NCBI RefSeq assembly: GCF_024679245.1
Contig: NC_090185.1
Coordinates: 27,778,926 to 27,842,925, forward strand
Source of the DNA: Pseudorasbora parva
Lineage: Eukaryota > Chordata > Actinopteri > Cypriniformes > Gobionidae
DNA: 64,000 bases
Reading direction: 5' to 3'
Part shown: positions 30,103-41,278 of the stretch, one piece after another
Numbering within the stretch: position 1 is the first letter of the stretch
How the letters are laid out: every line of letters starts with the position of its first letter
Notes under the pieces: model-generated
Seen by the model: only the letters and a program-made list of their open reading frames with translations
Told to the model about the DNA's origin: nothing
Databases searched by the model: none
Translations under genes and position numbers: made by a program

Positions 30103-33100
30103 TCATTGCCGGGGATGAGAGCTCTGAACACAGGGGTCCACGGGGTCCTTGACGGCCCCACCAAACACGTCCACATCTCGGTCCGTCCAGGGCACCACGT
30201 TCCCCAGCCGTGGCAATTCTGGGCAAGCTGCCAGAGAGGCCACTTCTGTTGGAGACAACACTCGGTCCCACAGGTTAAATAATGAAAGCTCCCCAACAAG
30301 AGCCTGGGATGCGTCAAACCGCCCACCAAGGGTGTCCTGCAGAGTAGCCAAGGAGAGCCAAAGGGTTACACACTAATGTTACATCAAAAATAATGGTGCC
30401 TTTAAGGGACAACACCTTGTCAAAAAGGTATTTACCCTCAAAGGTACACCTTTGTACCTTAAAGGACCTTAGCTTATTCACCGTATCCCCCAAAGTTTTG
30501 TCTATACATACCATTCTCATCTCCATGCATGTCATAACTCTGTCTGACGCACTAGGCTAACATAACCAACATGACAGCCTGCTTGCACAGGCAGCGTGCT
30601 GGGGACTATTTTCAGGCGCTGCGTGATATCATTGCGGCACTGCACCCATGGTACGGCATTAAAGTTACGCAGGAATGAAATTGGCCTCAATATTATGCAG
30701 GAATGAAATTGCAACTTTTCATTTTCGGTCGGTCTTAGTACACGATGTAACGATACACATCACAACATGTGAATAGGAAAATGTTGCCGTTATTTTGTCC
30801 TTTATTGAGCAGTAGGCTAGATGGAGCAGTATATCCCCTGTCTTTGTGCTAAGCTAGGTTAGCGGTGGGTACGTCAGACAGAGTTATGGGATGCATGGAG
30901 ATGAGAATGTATGTATGAGCTTATCTAACTCTGGGGGGTAAGGTGAATAAGATAAAGTCCCCAAAAGTCGGTATGCTTCTTTAAGGACTCCTGAAGGACG
31001 CAAACAGTGCCAGGGGAAAAAATTGCAAAAATGATACCTTAAGGGGTAAAACAGCTTATCACTCTGCAGTAGAAGGACAACTTTGTACCTTATCAACCCC
31101 TGAAAAGTGCATATTAGTAGCTTAAGCCACGTTTCCACCACAGGAACTTTCCCCGATGAACTAGGGACTTTGGGAGGATTCGACCGTAGGAGCCAAGGTC
31201 TAAATTAAGTTCTGAGTAAAAATGTCCCCCTCAAAATGTCCCTGCTCGCAAGGTAGTACTTTTTCAAAGTTCAAAGGAGATAGATCATATCTATCCATCT
31301 ATCTATCTTGGTTGAGTCCACACAGCATTTTGATTAGTTGATTTGCTATTCGAATCAACAATGAAGTTTAAAAAATACAACAGATGATTCGAAGACGTGG
31401 TTCAGGATTTATTAAGCTTATATGCGGAGGACGAAATCCAGCGGGAACCAGAAAGTCACGCGCAGTCCTACGCCACCGGACTATTCTTCACTGCACTTTA
31501 GATCGTGATGGAAATGCAGAGAGCAACAGTTCTGGGGGGGTTCCTGGGAGAAAAGTTCTTGGGACAAATTGTTCTGGGTAATTTTGGTGGAAACGGGGCT
31601 TTGGAGTCGAAAAATATCCACTTAGGGTACAACTATGAACATGTTAGGGGTTCAAAAGGTACTGCATCATTGACAAGCCGTTGCACCGCTAAAGCTTACA
31701 ATTTTTTCTGACAGTGAAGGCGTACCTTTGAGGGTATATTCAGACTCTTCGAGAATTCCTTGTCTTGCTCACCTGTTCCTGTCCCAATACCAAGACGCCC
31801 CCGGATTTGATTGGGTGCCATGCGGACAACCCTTCACCCCGTCCTCTCAACTTTCCGCTTTGATACGCTTTCCAAACTCCATCCCGTAGGGTCCAACTCA
31901 CGCATATGTGCTGCCAGATGCCCTGGGGCAAAGATAGAGGCAGCTGTGCCACCTGTAAATGGAGGGAACGGTTGAGTCCATTAACTGTATTAAGCAAGGT
32001 TTCTGTGAATGGAAGGTGTAGCAGGTCTTACCTTATCATTGATGAGTAGTTCTGCGGGATTATGAATTCCTTGCAACAGGACAATTTCATTGGGTTGTTC
32101 CGGTACAGCATAGGAAAACGGTGTCCCAATTCCATTCTCGGCAGGCTTGAGCCACAGACATGCCGTGAAAGCGTACATCTCTGGAATATTCCGCCTGACA
32201 AGCCCATACATGTAGTTAGTCCGCACGGGGAAGGAAAGTTTATACCCTTGTGGGTAACTGTAATCTGTTAGACCTGAGAAGAAAAGATTAAGAGTTGGAA
32301 AATGGAGAGACAATTCCATCCCCTTTCCCCTGAGTTTGCCCCAGCCCTCCTCCTTACTCTGTTCCAGCTCTGCAATACGCTCCTGCAGGGTGTTGAGTCC
32401 CTGGTCGATGTGCTGGTGGTGGCTCTGGGTCTCTTTGCGGAGGTTCTTCCTCTCCTTCTCCAGCAGTCGAATCTTCTTTTCCAGCTCTCCCTCCAGATCC
32501 TCCACAGGCCTGCCAGGCTCGCCCACCACTACGCTCCCCAATGTGCTCACAGTATGCTCAGTGTGGTTCATCACTGCAGGGCCTATTTCCAACTGAGAGA
32601 GAATTATACAAGAAGTCGTTATTGCAAAACCTAATTTATCCTGTTCAGCATGTTTATCTGATTATATTAGATTCATTTGCATTACAAGAATTCAAAGTGA
32701 GCTAGAGCTGATTTTCAGTGAATAAGAACTTTGCTCTGTTCCTCAATCCAGAGGCGTAGCACAAGATCCAATGCCCTATGCATAGGCAGTCCTGATAGGC
32801 CCCCATATTCCTCAATCTAGTTATACAAAATATATTCCAGACTTTTCAAGGGCCCTCTCTCCCCTTGGGTCCCTGGAAATCAGGTTTTGCCCCCAGACCG
32901 ACGCCCCTGCCTCAAAAACCTAATATATGGTTTTAGAAGGCTTGGAATATGATGCACGAGTTATACAAACTACACTTTAAAACCTTCTATGATGCTTTTA
33001 CATCCTTTTTGAAGCTTGAGCAATACATCTAATTGCATAGAAAAGAGCGAGCACTACCATTCATTAAAACTTCTCCTTTATTGTTCCTCAGAAAAAAGTG

Positions 33101-34588
33101 ATATGGCTTTAGAACGACATGAAGGTGAGTCCAATACACATTTATTTGTAAAGCAATTTTCACAATACAATATTTTTTAAATAATTTTAAACAAAAAAAA
33201 TACTTTTTTTAAGATTTACACAATTTAATTAATTAATAGTTAATTACAAATCTAATTCAATTGATTAATTCTTACCTAATTTAATTAAATAAACTGAATA
33301 ATCCTTAAAAAATTATGAAATGAAATATGGGCTATTCTAATTCAATTTGATGGAATTTTAATATTAATCAAATTGTGTAAATCTTTTTTTTAAAAAAAGC
33401 TTAAAAACTGTTTTGAGTGTAGTAATTTTAGTACTTACTGGTAGTAATTTAGAACTTATTTTATATCAGTTATCTGCCAAGTTTTTCCACATTATAGCCT
33501 ATTTATGTTTTATTTTATCCCACTATTTTAATAGTTTTAATTTTAGCTAATAACAACTCTGATCTGTAAGTCTATATCACAACATTTATAATTCAGGTGT
33601 GACTAGGGACAATGTCAGCTAGCTGAGATCCTGGAATATTCTCTCCTCCCTCATAATTTATGTGTATGACTTTCTACCCAGGGAATGAACAAGATGGAGG
33701 GGAAAGGAATCACTCACTAGGTGAGAAAGACACACAGAGACTAAAAGTAGCTACAAAATGAACAGGGACTGAGTTCTCCCCCAAATCGCCCTTTCTCTTG
33801 TAGCCTACATTTTTATCTTTGCTAGTTTAATTCCAAATTTCCTTTTGAGAATAATATTTGTACTGCCAAGTCTTAAAGTGTTTAGTATCACCAACCTCTA
33901 ACTTCTCTATGCGATCTTTGAGTTGAAGAATCGCTCTCTCCAGTTCCTCCACAGCCCGCGCCGTCTGCAGCTGTACGGCAACCGAGCTGCTCACATCATC
34001 CCCGGCCATGTGGCGCCGGTTGCTCGCCCATACTCCCATACTCCGTTCGTGCAGACTCCTTTCCTCCAGCCCGCTCTCACACTCCGAGAGCTTCCCGGTG
34101 AGCTCCGTGATGGTCCTCTGGTCCATGAGGATCTGGTCGTTTTGTTGCATGACGATCTGTCGGAGCTCCTCGGCAGTGGTGCGGAGGCCCCAGTCCTCCT
34201 CGTCGGCAAACGGGTCGTCTGATTGTTCTCTCAAATCCCTTGATTTACAGTCACTGATGGGAACAGGGGTACAGATGAGTCGATTGAGGGTGAATTGCTT
34301 AGGACTTGGCCCAGTCACGTCCCCGGTACTCAATTCATTAAGCGACGGCATCTCCAGTCCGATGTCCAGACCGCCTCCTTCATAGGATTCAGCACCATGG
34401 AGAGCTCCGAGCGGGCCGGGGTGCGCTACGGATCCAGGCAGCGGCTCCATGAGCGAGAGCGAGCGGTTGTCGGAGAGCGCCTGGGGCGCGGCGGCCGATG
34501 ACCGCGAATACACGCTGGCGATGATGCAGATGACCGCGCCAAGAAAAGCCAGGAGGCCGGCGGAGACCAAAACCAAGACGAACTTCAT
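30103..34588 (-). CDS. nptxr: Neuronal pentraxin receptor
   Basis: Five exons with consistent phases: 34588-33896, 32592-32358, 32273-32032, 31952-31773 and 30336-30103, giving 527 residues (human about 500). The N-terminus MKFVLVLVSAGLLAFLGAVI is an uncleaved signal anchor, so this is a type II membrane protein, unlike secreted NPTX1/2. Residues about 130-310 are heptad-rich coiled coil (QNDQILMDQRTITELTGKL, LEKERKNLRKE). The pentraxin lectin-like domain fills the last three exons, with NYMYGLVRR, YAFTACLWLK, the pentraxin signature HICVSW (about 405-410), WHPIKSGGVLVLGQEQ and a C-terminal FGGAVKDP. Family role: clustering of AMPA receptors at synapses with NPTX1/2. The start is the first ATG and matches the conserved MKF beginning. 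Exon 1 is GC-rich. Intron 4 contains fold-back elements. Confidence 0.95.
30420..30990. repeat. Fold-back element in nptxr intron 4
   Basis: CATTCTCATCTCCATGCAT followed by CATAACTCTGTCTGACG (about 30512-30550) pairs with CGTCAGACAGAGTTATGGG and ATGCATGGAGATGAGAATG (about 30870-30910). Outer segments (CTTAGCTTATTCACCGTATC and GGTAAGGTGAATAAGATAA) are also inverted. There is no coding content. Confidence 0.65.
31127..31610. mobile_element. MITE-like element with CCACGTTTCCACCA ends
   Basis: GCCACGTTTCCACCACAGGAAC at about 31128 is mirrored by GGTGGAAACGGGG near 31588-31600, with inner GAACTTTCC/GGTTCCTGGGAGAAAAG similarity. No transposase is present. It lies in nptxr intron 4. Confidence 0.5.
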
Positions 34589-34599
34589 CGTGCCAATTG

Positions 34600-36740
34600 A
34601 GAATTACAATAAAGGCGCTGAATGCAGTATTAAGGGTGTTTAATAAGTAGGCCCATTAAACCGAATTTAAACGATATAACGTTCAGTTTTCTCCATCAGA
34701 AGCAGGTCTGGATGAAATGAAGGTCGATCGCATCGGTTGTTTTTCCTCCGCTCTTAGCAGATGATGCTGTGCCTCCTCCTCTCGTGTTGCTAAGCGCTCT
34801 TTGGCCGGTTACTATGGCTACTGAGCGCGAGAGAGGGCGGTGAGAGACCGTGATAAAAATGCTTGATGTGTCACACTGATGTAATAAAACATCTTTTGGT
34901 CTTTTCATCATCTATTAATGCTCTGGAATATCATGCGTACAGACCGAGACACCAAAAGGAAAATGCAGTCTAGAACACAATGAAGGCATAAAATTGTTAC
35001 CACGTTTTAGTGATTCCATTTTGACAAGCAGAATTAAAGGACAGTTTATTTTTACTTTAAAGTTCCCCCAAATGTTTGGGATTGGTAAGATCTTTAAATG
35101 TTAAAGTTTCATGCTCACCCAGGCTGCATTTATCTGATTGAAAAAGTACAGTAAAAATAGTAATATTTAAATATTACTACAATTTACAAGGCTTTCTATT
35201 TGAAAATGTATTTTTATTCTTGTTTTATTTTTAGCATCATTACTCCATCTTCAGTGTCACATGATCCTTCAGAAATCATTGTAATATGCTGATTTGATGC
35301 TTGAAACATTTCTGATTATCAATGATCAAAGCAGCTGTGATGCTGTTTTTGAGAAGGGTCTGACTGCAGTTTTGGTGCATGTGCATTTCATTGTGAGAGT
35401 TTTATGTCGTCGAGATGCATGTTATAGCACTGGAAGGGAATCATTGCATGATTTACCATAACTTACCAGGATTTACCAGTTTACCACGTAGCACGATTTT
35501 CCGTGTTTTCACTGTTATATGTTAGGGGGCGTTTATAGCGCATCATCTGAATAAGTACAGAATTTTCTGATCAAAACACAGGCGAAGAAGCTGCACAAAA
35601 AACCAAGCGATCGTATGCAAGCAGACGCATATGTAAAATAACGTGATCATCAACATTAAACATCATATAAATCAAAATTGCCTAATGTTCCTGAAAGAAA
35701 TGTGGACCCAGGACGAGCTACACGACTGTGCAAGCATTAGTGGTGTTGATGGACTTGATCTACTCCATCTGTTTGATCATCACTCTGAATCGGACCTGGA
35801 TATTCTTTCACAAAAGGGTAAGTTCCCCTGCTTTTTATTCCAAAATGTTACTTTTTGAAAATGAAACTTACCCATATTCAAGTGTTAATAAAAAAGAAAT
35901 GCATGAAGCTAGAATAAAAGAAGAGGGTCACATGCTCAGATATTTATACAACAAAATATTATATGGGCTATTACTTTTTTGTGAAAATTATAAAAAAAAC
36001 CTGCCAAATTTTTTTTTTAAACGCTGATAGGGAAAGAGTTAAGAGACTTGATACAACCCTTTTGGATCATGCATCTAGCGGGCCGACCGTTTTTCATCAT
36101 TAACGGTAGCACAGGTGGATTCGGACACACCCTATACGCCTGGGCCATGCGCTCAGATCGTTAAAATGGGGCCAAAAAAAACCTCTCAAACTGTCAAAAT
36201 CCTTCATACGCTGATAGAAGAATAATTAATTGTCTGAATATGTATATAAAATGCAAAATTAGAAATATATATAACAATGTATATAAAAAATAAGCACTGT
36301 CAAGACATTATTTATGTATTCACTGTTGCTTTTTTGTACAATTTTTTTTTACCTCAGTCAGTGCTGATTTATGAGATTTGTGTTATACATAAGTGTCATT
36401 CATCTGCTAAAGTATAGAAATGATAGAGGTGCACAAACACACAGTCCAACATTTACACTAGCTATAAACAAATATGAAACCTTTATTTGTTGATATGGTT
36501 AAGGTATATCTTTAAAGACATAACTATGGGTGGAAAAAAAAAAAATACCACAAAAGAAAGAATTCATTATTTTTATGACTCCAAATGTAAGCTGATATAA
36601 GCTGCTTATTCACTCAGTGTAGTTCTGCTTGTGCCATTCAAGCCATTAATGTTCAATATAAATAAAAGAAATCTTCAGCCGCATCGAATCGCTGCATGAA
36701 AAATACTTTCTCCACAGAGAAAAACAAAGACATCCGCTTG
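34600..36740. other. Intergenic between nptxr start and polr3f end; dispersed repeats
   Basis: The nptxr promoter must lie just above 34589; the CpG-rich 34700-34850 is the best candidate. At about 35100-35345 there is a dispersed fish repeat (CACATGATCCTTCAGAAATCATT, AATATGCTGATTTGATGC) that recurs at 39060-39440 and 50208-50345. An exon-like plus-strand frame at 35643-35817 (MWTQDELHDCASISGVDGLDLLHLFDHH, followed by a GTAAGTTC donor) is described in the findings. On the minus strand AATAAA at 36487-36482 may serve polr3f. Confidence 0.45.
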
Positions 36741-36745
36741 GGTGG

Positions 36746-38929
36746 TCAGAAGTCCAGCCACTCAACCATGTAAACACAGTTAGATGGAGAGATTTCACCC
36801 CCTTCATGACAGTCATCAAACACCTAGAAGACAAAGAGTTAACTTAGCACAGTAAACCACATGATGTAATCAACAAATTATTTTTATGCTGTAGAATTAT
36901 TATTAGGGCTGTCAACCAATTAAATGTTTTGATTAAATTATTACATGATGTGCCATTTTATTAATCGCACATTGAATTTGGCTGAGAAACTGCCCCAAAG
37001 GACAATTTAAAGTCATAATTTTGTGTTAAATGAGAAAAGCATAATGAAAAAAAAAAATATTTGACTCAACAAAGAATTGTTGTTTGTTCAGCACATCCCA
37101 CAGATGCTCGATTGGATTAAGATCTGGGAAATTTGGCCAAGTCAACACGTTAAACTCAGTGTGCTCCTCAAACCATTCCTGAACTATATTTGCTTTGTGG
37201 AAGGGCGCATTATCCTGCTGAAAGAGGACACAACCACCAGGGAATACCGTTTCCATGAAAGGGTGTACATGGTCTGCAGCAATGCTCAGGTAGGTGGTAC
37301 GTGCCAAAGTAACAACCACATGAATTGCAGGACCCAAGGATTCCCAGCAGAACATTGCCCAAAGCATCACACTGCCTATTTTTGGACCAAAATGTATTTT
37401 TGATGCTTCAAGAGATTCTAATCAACCAACTGATGTCACATATGGACTACTTTGATGTTTTTATTAGCTTTCTGGACATGGACAGTACAGTGTGCATAGA
37501 CTGCATATGCTCTGGGACTAAATATAAAATATCTTAAACTGTGTTCTGAAGATGAACGGAGGTCTTACGGGTGTGGAACGCCATTAGGGTGTGTCATTAA
37601 TGACAGAAATATAATTTTGGGGGTGAACTAACCCTTTAAATTGACAGCCCTAGTTATTATTGAATTCTGACTCGTGATTATTATAAATATATGAACATTA
37701 CCGGACACAGTCCACATGGTGTTTTGACCAGGCCTGTGGGTTGAATTATGGGATTCACTCCCCTGTAGAGCTTCATCTGTCCATCGACACTCCCCACCGT
37801 CCCCTCTTTAGCAGCGATTATGGTCATCTCCACCTTGCCATCAAAGATCAGCGTGTTTAGGATCGTCTCGATGTCCTCCATGGACAAATCTACCTGCGGA
37901 CAGGAACATCACAATATAATAAACCAATTCAGTTCACGTTTAAAAACTCTGAAGTACTGAAGTATTAAGATATTATTCCCACTTACTTTGCTGATTCCGA
38001 GCTCACAGATGTACTTCCACACTTCATGAGACGTGGCAAATGAGCTGTTTCTCTGTACCATAGGGCTCTGCTTACTGTCTCGCGCTGCTTCTGCCTAAAA
38101 ACAACAACACAACTTTTCATTTATGACAACGCTTGACAGAATTTTCTCTCATTTACGACAATGCTATCCCATCAGTGGGCCTCATTTATGAAACTTTTGT
38201 AAATATACAAGCAAATTGCACGTAAAATGAAACATGAAAGATTTGTGAAAAATGAACAAAAACACTGGCGTTGACTGGCAATTAAAAAAAAAAAATACTG
38301 ATGAGGAAAGTGTTATAGTGTTAGACTTTTAAGATCACAAAGATGAAAAGGAATAAGAAATATTACAATCTAACCTTACTTTGCAGGAACTTGAAACACT
38401 GCTGGTTGAGAACTTCAACAAACTCGGACTCGAAATCTTGATCACTATACCAGGCACCTCCTGTCACAGATCGGTCCGGCTGCAGGTTGTACAGCATGTA
38501 GACCTTCTTCTTAGAGGCCTGGATGAAAAAAAAAAATCAAGACTTCAGTAGGTCTAAGGTAAATTAAACATAATAAATGTCTGAATAAAGTTTGGAGGTC
38601 AACTCACAGCGACAGACTTCACCGCTTTGATGAGTTTCTTACTCTCAAGGTTCTTGAGGATTTTATTGATTTCTGTGAGTGGAAGGTTACTCTTATATCT
38701 GATGTCTCGGCTCCAAATTCCTTTAGAAAACAGAAAAAGTGATTCAAAATAAGCTGTTTTTATCATCAATAAAGACCAGACAATTAAGAAAAAAATATTT
38801 TTTACCTTTATTACCAGCATCCTCTATGATTTGGTAAACTAGTTTTTCTTGGTTATCAGAGCCTTTTACTTTACTGTGAAAAAAATAAATACATAAATTA
38901 TACATTATAAATCTATGTGCACATAATTG

Positions 38930-38981
<52 letters not shown>

Positions 38982-41278
38982 CCAATCCAATATATATTTA
39001 TTTATATTTAATATATATGCACACAAATCTAGCTGAATGAGGCTAAATTTTCAGCATATTTTCATCACATGATACTTCAGAAATCATTCAGATATGCTGA
39101 TTTGCTGCTTAAGATACATTTATTATTATCAATGTTAACAACAGTTGTTTATAAAGTTTAAAAGAACAGCATTTATCTAAAATTGAAAGTAATAAAATGT
39201 TTCTTGAGCAGCAAATCTCCTCTCCACCAATCAGCTGGTGTGTGGTGAGCGTTCTGGCGCAACATGGCTGTCGTCACATCATCCAGGTGGATGCTGCACA
39301 TTGGTGGTGCTTGAGGAGATTTCCCCCTTCTAAATGTAAAGCGCTTTGAGGATCCAGAAAAAGCACTATACAAATTATTATTTATTATATTAATGATTAT
39401 AGAATGATTTCTGAAGGTCATGTGACACTGAGGATGCTGAAAATTCAGCTTCGAATCACATGAATAAATTATATTTAAAAGATATATTAAAATAGAAAAC
39501 ATTAAATATGTAATGTGTATATGCACACCGATCAGGCATAATATTATGATTGAACTTCTTATCTCTTCATCATGGCACCTATTAGTGGGTAGGATTATTA
39601 TATTATATCAGGCAGCAAGTCAACATTTTGTCCTTAAAGTTGATGTGTTAGAAGCAGTAACAATGAGCAACTGTAAGGATCTGAGCGAGTTTCACAAGGG
39701 CCAAATTTTGATAGCTAAGAGGACTGGGTCAGAGCATCTCCAAAACTGCAGCGTCGTACATGGAATGAACAGTGGTGAACCAGCCAAAGGGTCATGGGCG
39801 GCAAAGGCTCATTGATGAACGTGGGGAGCGAAGGCTGGCCCGTGCGATTAAACAGACGAGCTACTGTAACTCAAATTGCTCCAGAAGTTAATGCTGGTTC
39901 TGATAGAAATCACAGTTTGTTGTGTGCTGACCCCTATCCATGAGAAGCTCCACCACCGAAAGCGCCAACGGTGGGCATGTGAGCATCAGAACTGGAGTAA
40001 TGGAAGAAGATAGCCTGGTCTGATGAATCATTTACGACAAAATGCTTCGCCATTATTGACAGGATTTTCAATCAACGCCTTCCCTCCATTAATGGCTGTC
40101 CTCTTTCAGCAGGATAATGTGCCCTGCCACAGAGCAAAAATGGTTCAGGAATGGTTTTGAGGAGCGCAACAACTAGTTTATCAATCCAAACGAGCATCTG
40201 TGGGATGTGCTGAACAAACAAGTACGATCCATGGAGCACCTCGCAACTTACAGGACTTAAAGGATCTGCTGCTGACATATTGGTGCCAGATACCACAGCA
40301 CACCTTCAGGGGTCTAGTGGAGTCCATCCCTCGACGGGTCAGGGTCCAATACACAATATTAGACATAATGTTATGCCTGATCTTTGTATAGAGTAAATTA
40401 AGATGATGCAAGTGCATTGAAAGAGACAAACCTTGCAGCCTGAACATCTTTAAGCCTGTATAAAAGGCCACTGCTGTTCCTGAGCAAGTCTAATTGACCC
40501 TGAGAACAAAAATGAAGAATCACACATGAGCATAAAGAGCAGGGACATGTTTCATTGCACTTGAGCTTGAGCTAAACATCTTACCACAGACAGCAGTCTG
40601 TTGATGGCCGTGGCCCGCTGCTGCGCCTCAACGTGTGGCATGTCATTCTGGATGACCTGATCTGTGATCCCCTGTGGAAACTGCTGACACAACTCTTTTA
40701 TCCTTTAACAGAGGAAAAAAATAAAAATACTCAAGCAATATCAACAACATTTCCTGACATTCTCAGTACAGCACAGACAAAAATACATTCCTTTGCTCTA
40801 CAAATCTTCCTGTCTCAGTGCAAAAAGAAAGATCAAAATTGACCGTTTAATTGACCAATGTCACTAAAAGGGACAGTTCACACAAATCATCATTTACTCA
40901 CCCTGAAGTTGTTCCAAACCTGTATGAGTTTCTGTAAGATATTTTGAAGAATGTGGGGCAGCAAACAGTTGACGGACCTCATTAACATGGAAGTCAATGG
41001 GTGCCGTCAACTGTTTGATTAACTTACAGACAATTCTTCAAAATATTTTCTTTTGTGTTTAACACATATTTCCCAAAGCTTGAACTCTTTCTGACATAAA
41101 ATTAAATACACACAAGCCACAAAGTTGACAAAATAGCTTCGGTATTAACTGTAATTGCTTATGAAATCCATCCACACGTTGTCATACTGTTTACAGGCTA
41201 AAACTAGCATGTTGAAACTCACCGATTCTCGATATCTACAGGGTCCGTTGACTCTTTTTTTACTTTAACTTCTGTCAT
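36746..41278 (-). CDS. polr3f: RNA polymerase III subunit RPC6 (RPC39)
   Basis: Nine exons: 41278-41223, 40702-40585, 40499-40432, 38873-38806, 38720-38608, 38518-38375, 38094-37987, 37893-37702 and 36823-36746. Phases agree and give 314 residues (human 316). Winged-helix domains cover the first two thirds: DQVIQNDMPHVEAQQRATAI, GSDNQEKLVYQIIEDAGNKG, IWSRDIRYKSNLPLTEINK. The C-terminus CGLCPVFDDCHEGGEISPSNC holds four Cys (285, 288, 294, 305) in the C-x2-C-x5-C-x10-C spacing of the iron-sulfur site known for RPC39. RPC6, with RPC3 and RPC7, opens the promoter and contacts Brf1/TFIIIB in Pol III initiation. For the sixth exon, donor AAG|GTTAGA was chosen over an upstream GTAAGG because it restores FLQSKAEAARD. 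It is head to head with dzank1, 2.3 kb between start codons, as in mammals. Confidence 0.96.
36904..37652. mobile_element. hAT-like element with TAGGGCTGTCAA ends holding two other repeats
   Basis: TAGGGCTGTCAACCAATTAA at 36904 and TTGACAGCCCTA ending at 37652 form short inverted ends. The flanking ATTATTAT and GTTATTAT match at 7 of 8 bases, consistent with a hAT target duplication. Inside are a Tc1 fragment (37062-37396) and a half fold-back (about 37430-37640). It lies in the last intron of polr3f. Confidence 0.65.
37062..37396 (-). pseudogene. Tc1-like transposase catalytic fragment
   Basis: The minus-strand frame includes HPFMETVFPGG, FQQDNAPFHKANIVQEWFEEH (second Asp) and FPDLNPIEHLWDVLNKQQF (catalytic Glu). 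It belongs to the same Tc1 family as the copies at 22513-24580 and 39528-40385. Neither inverted repeat nor the N-terminal DNA-binding part is present. It is nested in the hAT-like element. Confidence 0.8.
38935..38976 (+). repeat. (TA)n microsatellite in a polr3f intron
   Basis: About 40 bp of pure TA lies 60 bp above the exon at 38873-38806. Confidence 0.9.
39060..39440. repeat. Dispersed repeat pair with internal TGTAAAGCGCTTTGAG segment
   Basis: CACATGATACTTCAGAAATCATT (39066) and GATTTCTGAAGGTCATGTGACA (39406) are inverted copies of the repeat seen at 35100-35345. Between them, about 39178-39385 ends in AAATGTAAAGCGCTTTGAGG and GCACTATACAAAT, a tail common to fish retroposon-like repeats. 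It lies in polr3f intron 3. Confidence 0.55.
39528..40385 (+). mobile_element. Degenerate Tc1-like element, copy B
   Basis: The ends are CCGATCAGGCATAATATTATGA at about 39528 and CATAATGTTATGCCTGATC ending about 40383. Transposase remnants on the plus strand include MSNCKDLSEFHKGQILIAKRTG with frameshifts, then LFQQDNVPCHRAKMVQEWF with breaks. It is the same family as 22513-24580 and lies in polr3f intron 3. Confidence 0.75.
40867..41070. repeat. Fold-back family fragment in polr3f intron 1
   Basis: AGGGACAGTTCACACAAATCATCATTTACTCACCC begins the family consensus. It continues with TTGTTCCAAACCTGTATGAGTTTCT and an inverted AACAGTTGACGG/CCGTCAACTGTT pair around 40965-41010. Confidence 0.65.

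Noticed and set aside
32302..32634. 110-codon plus-strand frame
   Set aside because: It is antisense to the nptxr coiled-coil exon; its Leu-rich look comes from the complement of Glu/Lys-rich codons.
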